This document shows positions 1-6,002 of a stretch of DNA of 6,319 nucleotides, piece by piece (the first letter of the stretch is position 1; each line of letters begins with the position of its first letter). Source of the stretch: DATNIC01 sp035604635 (GTDB taxonomy: Bacteria; Vulcanimicrobiota; Vulcanimicrobiia; Vulcanimicrobiales; Vulcanimicrobiaceae); contig DATNIC010000197.1 of the NCBI GenBank assembly GCA_035604635.1, positions 1 through 6,319 on the forward strand. The letters run 5' to 3'. The notes beneath the pieces were generated by a model. It did not search any database. It had not been told where the DNA came from and worked only from the letters and a program-made list of their open reading frames with translations. The translations under genes were made by a program, and so were the position numbers.

Positions 1-1
1 G

Positions 2-1066
2 CCCGTCATCATGGTGCGGGGCAAAGACGATACGGTGCGGCTCTTCTTCAACGTATGCCGTCACCGCGGATCAAAAGTTTGCTACGAAAGCTACGGAAGC
101 GCGTCGCGCTTTCGCTGCATGTACCACGGTTGGACTTACGACACGACGGGCGAGTTGATCGGCGTCCCGTTGCGCGAACGGTACCAGGATTTCGAGCCCG
201 AGAATACTCTCGGCTTAATCCCGGTACCGCGGGTCGAGAGCTATCGCGGGTTCGTCTTCGCCAGCCTCAATCGCGAGGGGCCGTCGTTGGCCGAGCATCT
301 CGGCCGGGGGCGTCACTATCTCGATCTCATGTGCGAGCGCGCGCCGGACGGCGAGATCGAAGTGACGCGGCCGATCAAGTGTGACTTCTTCGGAAATTGG
401 AAACTCTCGATCGAGAATTTTTCGGATAATTATCATCCGTCGATTCTGCACCGGAGCGCCCTCGAGGTCGGCGTCAACATGCTGACGCAAAAGTACGGCG
501 ATCAGAAGATCACGCTCGGGAACGCATCAAACTATGCCGAGCGTACGTACGGCGCGGGTCACGGGATGCAAGATTTCGGCCGGACCCGAGGGGCGATGTG
601 GATGAACGCCTATGCGAATCCCGGCTATCTCGACGCGCTCCAGGCAAAACACGGTGCGACGCGTGCGCGCGAACTGGCCGAGATGGACGTTCACATCATC
701 ATCTATCCCAATCTTCTGCTCGCGACGCGTATGAACAACTTCCGGGTCGTCAAGCCGGTCGCAGTCGATCGCAGCGAGGTGTGGACTTACCCTTGCAAAC
801 TCAAAGGAGCCCCGGCCGACGTCAACGAGCAGATCGTCCTGAACGCCTCACATCACGTCTCCGCGATGGGCGAGATCCAGGTCGACGACTTACAGTGTTT
901 CACGTGGATTCAAGAAGGACTCCAGGCCGAAGCGATGGAGTGGATCCTGCTCAAGCTCCATGGGAAAGACGAGCGCATGAACGAATTCGGCGAGTTCGAA
1001 TGGCAGGGCGCGAGCGAGGAGATCATTCGCCACCAGTACCGTGAATGGCTGAGGCTAATGGGATGA
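2..1066 (+). CDS. Aromatic ring-hydroxylating dioxygenase, large (alpha) subunit, 5'-partial
   Basis: This is the catalytic subunit of a Rieske non-heme iron oxygenase, which adds O2 to an aromatic or related substrate using electrons from a reductase chain. Numbering from the first ATG (position 11), the Rieske [2Fe-2S] motif is C16-x-H18 and C36-x2-H39. The mononuclear iron motif is E135-N136-F137-S138-D139-N140-Y141-H142 with H147; H142, H147 and probably D293 (in VDDLQ) are the iron ligands, and D139 is the usual bridge to the neighbouring Rieske centre. The frame is open to the window edge (Pro-Val-Ile precede this Met), and family members carry roughly 65-80 residues before the first Rieske Cys, so that ATG is internal and the true start lies upstream. 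The stop overlaps the small-subunit start. No ferredoxin or reductase gene is in view. The substrate cannot be read from the sequence; a benzoate/anthranilate-type oxygenase is only one possibility. Confidence 0.95.
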   Translation, partial: PVIMVRGKDDTVRLFFNVCRHRGSKVCYESYGSASRFRCMYHGWTYDTTGELIGVPLRERYQDFEPENTLGLIPVPRVESYRGFVFASLNREGPSLAEHLGRGRHYLDLMCERAPDGEIEVTRPIKCDFFGNWKLSIENFSDNYHPSILHRSALEVGVNMLTQKYGDQKITLGNASNYAERTYGAGHGMQDFGRTRGAMWMNAYANPGYLDALQAKHGATRARELAEMDVHIIIYPNLLLATRMNNFRVVKPVAVDRSEVWTYPCKLKGAPADVNEQIVLNASHHVSAMGEIQVDDLQCFTWIQEGLQAEAMEWILLKLHGKDERMNEFGEFEWQGASEEIIRHQYREWLRLMG

Positions 1067-1533
1067 GCGCGACCTCGTCCGCGGAGCCGGAACAGTTCAT
1101 TTTCACGGAGGCACGCCTGCTCGACGAACGGCGGTTCGATGAATGGCTCGCGCTCCTCGACGACGACGTAATCTACTGCGTCCCCAACTCTGCCGACGAC
1201 TCGCCCATCGGGTCCGGCGTCATCGTCCGTGAGGATCTACCGGGCCTGCGGGCTCGGGTCGCACGGATCGTCCACCCGGAAAACCCGACGCAGAAGCCGC
1301 CGGCTCGGACCCTGCGCGTATTGACGAACGTGACCGTCAGCGAGGACGGCGGCGGCGCAGTCGACGTGCGCGCCAACCTCGTCCTGTATGTCTCAAAGGG
1401 TCAACGGCTGGTGCAGCACCCCGGTAGGATAGAGTATCAGCTGCACAAGGTCGACGGCAGCTGGCGCATACGCCGGAAGAACGTTTATCTCATTGCGAAC
1501 GATCAGGCGTTAACCCAGCTTCCTCTGATCTAG
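1063..1533 (+). CDS. Aromatic ring-hydroxylating dioxygenase, small (beta) subunit
   Basis: This is the small subunit of the same oxygenase, with an NTF2/SnoaL-like fold that packs against the alpha trimer and is mainly structural. Family landmarks are the N-terminal helix ending EARLLDERRFDEWLALL, then DDVIYCVP, the central ARVARIVHPEN, the PPARTLRVLTNV strand, and the C-terminal GSWRIRRKNVYLI strand. The length of 156 aa is normal (about 155-185). I chose ATG 1063 over the in-frame ATG at 1045. It gives an ATGA overlap with the alpha stop, has GAGG at 1051-1054 with 8 nt spacing, and starts at the usual distance before the first helix. Tight coupling implies equimolar synthesis with alpha. 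The TAG stop lies inside a CTAG shared with the opposing gene. There are no catalytic residues, as expected for the family. Confidence 0.93.
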   Translation: MSATSSAEPEQFIFTEARLLDERRFDEWLALLDDDVIYCVPNSADDSPIGSGVIVREDLPGLRARVARIVHPENPTQKPPARTLRVLTNVTVSEDGGGAVDVRANLVLYVSKGQRLVQHPGRIEYQLHKVDGSWRIRRKNVYLIANDQALTQLPLI

Positions 1534-2333
1534 TTGAGGCCCTCCGTATCGATCTGGACGCGGTAACCCGAGCGCACATGCGGGAAATAGTCCCAGATCG
1601 CGATGTGCTGCGTGCAACGGTTGTCCCAAAACGCGATCGAGTGCTTCCTCCAGCGGAAGCGGACCTGAAACTCCGGCTTGGTGGCGTGCGCAAATAGGTA
1701 GCTCAAAACAGCGCTGCTCTCGTCGCGGGGCAACTCGTTGATGTGCGAGGTGAATCCGCGATTCACGTAAATCACCTTTCGTCCCGAGACCGGATGGGTT
1801 TTGATGACGGGGTGACTCGAAACCGGATATTTCTTGTCCCGCCCATACTTGCCGAATGCGAGCACGCCGTCGTGCGTCGCGGTGAGACCCTCGAGATAGT
1901 GTCTCATGTTCGGCGAGAGCGCCTCATAGGCAGCATACATGCTCGCGAAGATCGTGTCGCCGCCGGCCGGCGGCAAGGTGTGGATGTGCAGGATACTTCC
2001 CATAGGCGGGACCACATCGCAGGACAAATCGCTGTGCCACTCCTCGCCGTTGATGCCGGTTGAATCGGCGTCGGCGTGGATTCTCGTAACCTCGGGGAAC
2101 TCTTCGGATAATCCGGGCACCCCAGTGTGCAAGTGGAGCGTTCCGAAGCGCCGGCCGAACGCCACTTGCGTCGCGATATCGATCGGCTGGTCGCGAAAGA
2201 AGATCACCTGATGCTCGATCAACGCGTGATGGATCTCATGTATCTGCGGGTCGCTCAGAGGCGCCCGGAGATCGACGCCGTCGATTTCGGCACCGATGCG
2301 AGCGGTGAGCGGAGAAATCGTGATCGTACTCAA
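1530..2333 (-). CDS. TauD/TfdA-family Fe(II)/2-oxoglutarate-dependent dioxygenase
   Basis: This protein (267 aa, close to the 280 aa typical of TauD) would couple 2-oxoglutarate decarboxylation to hydroxylation of a substrate, often followed by C-S or C-O bond cleavage. The iron triad is visible as H100-x-D102 (in EEWHSDLS) and H243 (in QHIAIWDY). R254, 11 residues after the distal His, matches the 2-oxoglutarate carboxylate-binding Arg of TauD. R258 (+15) matches the second Arg, which in TauD contacts the taurine sulfonate. The N-terminus (IGAEIDGVDL), HQVIFFRDQ and AFGRRFG are also classic. Start is TTG 2333, overlapping the upstream TGA (TTGA); no ATG or GTG is better placed, and GGAG lies about 12 nt upstream, so translation is probably coupled to the asparaginase-like gene. 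The substrate (sulfonate, sulfate ester, aryloxyalkanoate or other) is not determined. Confidence 0.93.
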   Translation of the reverse strand: MSTITISPLTARIGAEIDGVDLRAPLSDPQIHEIHHALIEHQVIFFRDQPIDIATQVAFGRRFGTLHLHTGVPGLSEEFPEVTRIHADADSTGINGEEWHSDLSCDVVPPMGSILHIHTLPPAGGDTIFASMYAAYEALSPNMRHYLEGLTATHDGVLAFGKYGRDKKYPVSSHPVIKTHPVSGRKVIYVNRGFTSHINELPRDESSAVLSYLFAHATKPEFQVRFRWRKHSIAFWDNRCTQHIAIWDYFPHVRSGYRVQIDTEGLN

Positions 2334-3961
2334 TGGTGCTCGAACAGCTCCTGATAGAGACCCGCTTTTCGCCGCGTCGCCGCTCGCTCGTCGCTCGTCG
2401 GGTTGTCCGCGTCAACAGCCGGCGGCAAACTGCCAAGCTTCATCAACGCCGCAAGCAAAAGGATCCGCGCTTTCGTCGCGGTTAAGTTCGAGCCGCTGAT
2501 AAACGGCGCCTCTAACCGTGCGAAGCCTTCGACGTTTCCCCGGCCGACGCGCACTACCGGGATGCCGCTGTAGATCGCCCGCAACGCGAGCTGATAACGT
2601 GCGGCCGACGTCATGGTCCCGTATGGGGCGAGACCCTCGACGACGATCCCCGCCAATCGCTCGGAGTGCAGCATCGAGCCGATGAGCGCAACAAGATCGA
2701 CCTCGCTCTCGACGTCCGCGCGATAGTCGTCGGCCGCATAGCTCCCGTCCTTGACGATCGCTACTCTCGGCACGGCACTCTCCAGCAGATTTCCATCAGC
2801 CCCTTTAATCGGGACGACGGACCCGACGCCGTTCACCTCGGCCGGAAGCCGGGTGATATTCACGTCCGAAAGATACGTGTGGCGTGCCGTCGGGATGTAG
2901 TGCAGCAAGGGGGATCCCGAATGGCCGCTCGCGCCCAAGACGCCGCCATGCCCACCGGTCGCAGCATAGCCCCCGGGCCGTGCATCCAGCTTCATCACAG
3001 CGCGCGCCGAGAAGACGCGTTGTTCGGCGATCAGGACGACACCGGCACGATTGCGGCCGCCGTCGTCGGCCCATACACGTGACACGATATATTCGACGGA
3101 GTCGACGATATTTCTCGGTCCATCGTTGCTAATCTGTCCGTGCGCGCGCTGAGCAGCGTTGCCGCAGATCGGCAACGTCGTATCGACGAGGAGATTGAGC
3201 CAATACAACGTCTCCTCGATCACGGGGCTCCCTTCGGTCCAAATCGCCCCGTCGTATCGGCCTTCGGAAAGGATCCGCTGCACGCTGTTTGCGACGCGTG
3301 CCAGCGCCGGTCGCGGCGGCAATGCACTGAGATGACGCGGTTTATAAGGGAAAAAATCGATACCCCGCCTCTCCCCCGCGTGCGTGTAGCCGGCGGGCGG
3401 AAGCACGCGATGAAAGGCGATCGTCGCTTTTGACGAGATCAGATTGCCGACGCCGTATGCGTCGACGTGCAACCGGTCGATTTCCTCGAAGCTGCGCGAG
3501 CCGTCGGGAAAGAATGCCTGCCGCGCGCGGTCCTCCGGCGCTCCCGGGTACGCCACATCGTCTTCCCAAGTAGCGCCGTCCACTTGTCGCGCCATGTACG
3601 GGAGGGGATAGAGTCCGTCTTCGGGACGGAGCTCGATCTCGTAGACGGGCGTATCGCGCTCGCTGCGCCGCTCTTTGTGAAAATGGCCTGCTGCGTCGAC
3701 ATAGCCGTCCGGCGGTCCGTACAACTCGGCCGCATCCGCCTCGAGAGGATGGGCGCTGAATTGCTCCACGTACACCGTTGCGGGCGCGGCCAAGCGCTGC
3801 GGGCGCAAGACGTCGAAGCGCACCTCGCTCCCGTCGCCGCTTTTTCGAGGTGGCAAACCGTATTTAGCACGTGCCTTATTCGACGTGACGAGCGGCGGGG
3901 TATTTTGAATCGTTGCGACCGGACCTGCTAAATGCGCTATGAACGGCTTCTTTGTAGTCAC
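2330..3961 (-). CDS. Large asparaginase/glutaminase-fold protein with altered active site and long N-terminal insert
   Basis: Several blocks match the type I/II L-asparaginase fold. They are a first strand ending PVATIQNT (compare GGTIA), EGSPVIEET at 243-251 in the place of HGTDTMEET, NDGPRNIVDSV, VVLIAEQRVFSARAVMKLD, LAGIVVEGLAPYG, GIPVVRVGRG and LTATKARILLLAALM. By hand alignment to E. coli AnsB, T17 may equal nucleophile T12 and K324 equals K162. T89 is S245, and D90, which holds the substrate alpha-amino group, is P246. At 543 aa it is about 200 aa longer than normal, mostly because roughly residues 30-215 (FDVLRPQRLAAP, PLPYMARQ, FPDGSRSFEEIDRL) separate the first strand from the second motif. 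Start is GTG 3961 with GGGGAGAG 8 nt upstream. No signal peptide is seen, so it is probably cytoplasmic. It may hydrolyse an amide other than asparagine, or be non-catalytic. It is first in a two-gene unit with the TauD-family gene. Confidence 0.8.
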   Translation of the reverse strand: MTTKKPFIAHLAGPVATIQNTPPLVTSNKARAKYGLPPRKSGDGSEVRFDVLRPQRLAAPATVYVEQFSAHPLEADAAELYGPPDGYVDAAGHFHKERRSERDTPVYEIELRPEDGLYPLPYMARQVDGATWEDDVAYPGAPEDRARQAFFPDGSRSFEEIDRLHVDAYGVGNLISSKATIAFHRVLPPAGYTHAGERRGIDFFPYKPRHLSALPPRPALARVANSVQRILSEGRYDGAIWTEGSPVIEETLYWLNLLVDTTLPICGNAAQRAHGQISNDGPRNIVDSVEYIVSRVWADDGGRNRAGVVLIAEQRVFSARAVMKLDARPGGYAATGGHGGVLGASGHSGSPLLHYIPTARHTYLSDVNITRLPAEVNGVGSVVPIKGADGNLLESAVPRVAIVKDGSYAADDYRADVESEVDLVALIGSMLHSERLAGIVVEGLAPYGTMTSAARYQLALRAIYSGIPVVRVGRGNVEGFARLEAPFISGSNLTATKARILLLAALMKLGSLPPAVDADNPTSDERAATRRKAGLYQELFEHH

Positions 3962-3969
3962 GCGAATCG

Positions 3970-3977
3970 CTCTCCCC
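3970..3977 (-). promoter_or_regulatory. Ribosome binding site for the asparaginase-like gene
   Basis: On the - strand this reads GGGGAGAG, 8 nt before the GTG start at 3961, and it supports that start. The core GGGGAG is complementary to CTCCCC (the - strand of 3996-4001) 18 nt upstream in the same leader, so it could be sequestered in a 6-bp stem. The site lies inside the tRNA-like segment, over the 5' side of its anticodon-type stem. Confidence 0.6.
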
Positions 3978-4024
3978 GTGAAACGGTGGATGTCGGGGGA
4001 GTTCGAGTCTCCTCATCTCGACCA
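3973..4024 (+). pseudogene. tRNA 3'-half-like remnant (possible att site)
   Basis: Read on the + strand this matches the 3' half of a tRNA. There is an anticodon-type arm (TCCCC, 3973-3977, against GGTGG, 3985-3989, with one mismatch and one G-U). Its 7-nt loop GTGAAAC has T33 and anticodon GAA (Phe-like). A 7-nt variable region ATGTCGG follows. The T-stem is a perfect GGGAG/CTCCT pairing (3997-4001/4009-4013, one G-U) around loop TTCGAGT. The 7-nt acceptor strand CATCTCG, discriminator A4021 and CCA (4022-4024) complete it. No D-arm and no 5' acceptor strand (expected CGAGATG) exists upstream, where the asparaginase-like gene begins on the other strand, so it cannot be a working tRNA. Tyrosine-recombinase elements that insert at tRNA 3' ends leave such segments at one border. 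No integrase is in the window. The tRNA identity is uncertain: the loop suggests Phe, while the C-G pair plus A73 at the acceptor end resembles tRNA-Pro. Confidence 0.6.
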
Positions 4025-4047
4025 TTTCAAAAGCTCGGCCGAAGCGC

Positions 4048-4941
4048 TCAGATCGGGCCGCTCGTCGCTGAGCCGCCCGTGCCGAATTGATTGATGATCA
4101 TATCGAGTGCGTTGCTGACGACGAGGGAGATCGCCGCAGCCGGATTTGCGCCTTGGTGGACGCTGTTGCTTGAACCGCTGCCGTGCCACAGCATCTTGCC
4201 GTCGCAGTCGAGTTCGGAGACGTTGATGGTCGCGGTCGTCGGCACCCCGTCGAAGAGGATTGGGCGTTGCTCGTGCGTTACGCTTCCAAGGAGCACGCCC
4301 GTGGCGCCGTACTGCTTGCACACGGCGGACACGTTCGTTGCCGCCTGCACGTGATCCATGACCGTCCCTTGCATGACGGTCACGCCCTTGGCGGCGAGCT
4401 TCTTGATGAACTCAGTCGTTGCGAACTCTAATGCGACGTCTTTGCCGTTAGGCTCCTCGAACGGGACTAGGACGAGTTTCCGCGGTCCGGACGCTCCCTG
4501 CGCCATCTGTCCGGTCGACTTGAGCACCGCCGCTACGGTCACTTCCGCCGGCAGATGCCCGTCCTTGGATGTGACGGTGATATTCGATATCTCATGATTC
4601 GAAGCAACCCCAAACGTCACCAAAATGATGCGATAACCCGACGCATCGCCTAGGACCTGACCGGTGACGTAAAACTCCGCCCCGACGCCTGCCGCTGCAT
4701 CGGCGGGATTGCCGCTCGAATTTTGCACGAGTTGCGCGTCGTAGCCCTGTGCCTGCGCCAGACGGTCCGCCAGTTCTTGGCTGATGCCGGCGGCAGTCGT
4801 TGCCAGCTCGGAGGTCGAGCGCAAAGGGAACACCGCAAACACTTGCGCTTTCGCCGTCGCAATCGACGTGGTTGCAAGGAGCAGACACAGTACGCCTGCC
4901 AACGCCTCAAGACGACGGTAGAAACGCCCGCAATACGTCAT
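4048..4941 (-). CDS. Secreted protein with two TolB/CsgG-like alpha/beta domains, function unknown
   Basis: The 297-aa product begins with a Sec-type signal peptide: basic R6, R9 and R10, a hydrophobic core around residues 14-25, and a likely cleavage AKA|QV after residue 32. There is no lipobox at that site, so a soluble periplasmic or secreted protein is likely. Two similar halves follow. Each starts with a strand plus Pro-Phe/Leu turn (VFAVFPL at 34-40; KLVLVPF at 155-161). A long helix comes next (ISQELADRLAQ; ATTEFIKKLAAKG), then a GAxxxVTG/GATGVLLGS strand with a sheet ending in KDG or CDGKMLW. This layout resembles the N-terminal fold of TolB, CsgG and FlgT-like envelope proteins, whose members often bind partners or peptidoglycan. 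Assignment is by pattern only. The ATG start has GAAGGGA 9 nt upstream. The nearest upstream gene on the strand is the DUF5069-like one, 92 nt away. Confidence 0.75.
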   Translation of the reverse strand: MTYCGRFYRRLEALAGVLCLLLATTSIATAKAQVFAVFPLRSTSELATTAAGISQELADRLAQAQGYDAQLVQNSSGNPADAAAGVGAEFYVTGQVLGDASGYRIILVTFGVASNHEISNITVTSKDGHLPAEVTVAAVLKSTGQMAQGASGPRKLVLVPFEEPNGKDVALEFATTEFIKKLAAKGVTVMQGTVMDHVQAATNVSAVCKQYGATGVLLGSVTHEQRPILFDGVPTTATINVSELDCDGKMLWHGSGSSNSVHQGANPAAAISLVVSNALDMIINQFGTGGSATSGPI

Positions 4942-4950
4942 GACACAACG

Positions 4951-4957
4951 TCCCTTC
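4951..4957 (-). promoter_or_regulatory. Ribosome binding site for the TolB-like gene, inside a small hairpin
   Basis: The - strand reads GAAGGGA, 9 nt before ATG 4941. GGGAC (4950-4954 on the - strand) pairs exactly with GTCCC (4962-4966) around a 7-nt loop, which places the purine-rich core in the 3' arm of a 5-bp stem. Confidence 0.5.
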
Positions 4958-5033
4958 TCTCGGGACTATTGTGACTCGGTGGTGTGACGAGCAGGCGAAG
5001 GCCCTCTTCATGGGGGCCCGACGCCGCGCTAGT

Positions 5034-5942
5034 CTAGGTGCGTGCCAACCGCCTGGCGACGATGTAGTCGTGCATGTGCTTCCAATCGACCAGGTCGTTG
5101 AGAAGGATTGTGCTGCGCAGTGACCGATCGGATTCACCCGCCTCGGCGAGTTCCGCAGTCGCCTGATCGTCGGTTTTCTGAAGGGCGAGGATCGTGGCGG
5201 TCCACTGCGTTTTGGTCGCGTCGTCGGGTTGTGCGATGTGATCGCGCACGTATCGTTCGAACTGCACGTAATTTGGAAGGTCGGTCTGGATGAACGTCCA
5301 GGCAACGGCGAGGTCGAGGCCGATCATCTCGGCGACCCGCTTGTCGAAACCGCAGTTGGTTCCGGTCTTCCAACCTTCCGGCAGGGCCTTCACCGCGTTC
5401 AGGAGCGCCTTGATCCAGAGCCGCGGCAGGTGGGGCACGTCCAGCATGCCGGCTTGGCTCGAGCTGACCATCGGGACAATCGGCTCGATGCCGTCCGCGC
5501 GATGCGCAACGAGCTCCTGATGCATCGTGTACCAATCATCGAAATTGAGCAGGCGCGCGCTATTGCGGAACTGCGGAGCGTCGAGCCCGGCGCGCTCACG
5601 GACCGCTGCAGCGTTTTCCTCGGGTCGCAAGAAGGTCAGGACTTCGGTATTGACCGCAGCGATCGACGCCGCATTCAGCTTGGTCGCGTGGGCCTTAACG
5701 TAGTCCTCGGCCTGCGGATATGTGGGCATCGTCGCCAAGAACCCAAACCATGCATCCGGATCGAGGCCGAGCCCATCGACGACCCGCTGATTGAACCCCT
5801 TGTAGTTGTCGAAGTAGCCCTCATACAGCATTCCCGCTGCCGACAAAACGCTCTTGAGCCACATCCGCGGCAAGTGCACGACGCCGAGTGGTCCGGCCAC
5901 CGTCGCACCGATAAGGGGCACCAGTCGTTCAATCCGATACAT
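5034..5942 (-). CDS. Tandem DUF5069-like two-repeat protein, function unknown
   Basis: This 302-aa protein consists of two copies of one unit of about 148-150 residues. Copy 1 (about 8-148) and copy 2 (about 156-298) share the order (L/I)VP at the start, HLPR(M/L)W(I/L)K, an F-(N/D)-x-RV element, IGLDL or LGLDP, AW-x-F, an E-x-YV-(K/R)-x-H segment, and a C-terminal D-W-x-x-MH-x-x-(L/I)VA-(H/R)R. The LPR...K, GFxxRV, GLD order resembles the DUF5069 family, small proteins of unknown function that normally carry one copy. Conserved H23/H171, R26/R174, K30/K178 and H141/H291 are the best candidates for functional residues. No signal peptide or membrane segment is seen, so it is probably cytoplasmic. 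Start ATG 5942 has a strong GGAGG (5951-5955) 8 nt upstream. It lies 60 nt after the upstream partial gene, possibly in the same transcript. Confidence 0.75.
   Translation of the reverse strand: MYRIERLVPLIGATVAGPLGVVHLPRMWLKSVLSAAGMLYEGYFDNYKGFNQRVVDGLGLDPDAWFGFLATMPTYPQAEDYVKAHATKLNAASIAAVNTEVLTFLRPEENAAAVRERAGLDAPQFRNSARLLNFDDWYTMHQELVAHRADGIEPIVPMVSSSQAGMLDVPHLPRLWIKALLNAVKALPEGWKTGTNCGFDKRVAEMIGLDLAVAWTFIQTDLPNYVQFERYVRDHIAQPDDATKTQWTATILALQKTDDQATAELAEAGESDRSLRSTILLNDLVDWKHMHDYIVARRLART
5049..5477 (-). repeat. Second protein repeat unit of the DUF5069-like gene
   Basis: This stretch encodes residues 156-298, the second copy of the unit. Compared with copy 1 it keeps HLPRLWIK, FDKRV, IGLD, RYV and DWKHMHDYIVARR. 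It differs in the central loop, where NCGF (196-199) stands in place of YKGF (47-50). Confidence 0.75.
5499..5921 (-). repeat. First protein repeat unit of the DUF5069-like gene
   Basis: This stretch encodes residues 8-148. It aligns with the second unit at a constant offset of 148 residues in the N-terminal half (H23 with H171, R26 with R174) and 150 at the end (W137 with W287, H141 with H291). The repeat is clear in protein but not obvious in DNA, so the duplication is old. Confidence 0.75.
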
Positions 5943-5950
5943 GCTAACGT

Positions 5951-5955
5951 CCTCC
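5951..5955 (-). promoter_or_regulatory. Strong ribosome binding site for the DUF5069-like gene
   Basis: GGAGG on the - strand, 8 nt before ATG 5942, fixes that start. Immediately upstream, CGCGG/CCGCG (5972-5976/5956-5960 as read on the - strand) could form a 5-bp hairpin with an 11-nt loop abutting the site. Confidence 0.7.
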
Positions 5956-6002
5956 CGCGGTAGGCTTCGTGCCGCGTGAGCCGCAACCTTTAGCTCCGAC
6001 TT

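Noticed and set aside
1045..1062. Upstream ATG for the oxygenase small subunit (adds six residues)
   Set aside because: ATG 1063 has GAGG at correct spacing and the ATGA overlap, so the longer start is less likely, though not excluded.
1522..1539. CCTC/GAGG inverted repeat around the shared stop codons as a bidirectional terminator
   Set aside because: Only 4 bp with a 10-nt loop and no T-run on either side; too weak to call.
3467..3931. Open frames on both strands inside the asparaginase-like gene (for example 154 codons on +, 143 on -)
   Set aside because: The 2330-3961 frame has family motifs along its length; these alternatives are Arg/Ser-rich shadow translations without ribosome binding sites.
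3948..4024. Complete functional tRNA ending at the CCA
   Set aside because: The bases where the 5' acceptor strand and D-arm should be do not pair with the 3' strand or contain a D-loop pattern; only the 3' half is present.
4001..4047. Sigma70-type promoter for the asparaginase-like operon (TTGAAA-like -35 on the - strand near 4025-4031)
   Set aside because: At 17-nt spacing the -10 position reads CTCGAA, a poor match, so no promoter is claimed.
5000..5018. GGCCC/GGGCC hairpin after the DUF5069-like gene as a terminator
   Set aside because: The stem is only 5 bp with a 9-nt loop and is not followed by a T-tract in the - strand direction. It could be chance in GC-rich DNA.
5229..5963. 244-codon open frame on the + strand antisense to the whole DUF5069-like gene
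   Set aside because: It is fully antisense to a gene with clear internal repeats and a strong ribosome binding site. Long antisense frames are expected in GC-rich codons, and its protein shows no recognisable motif.
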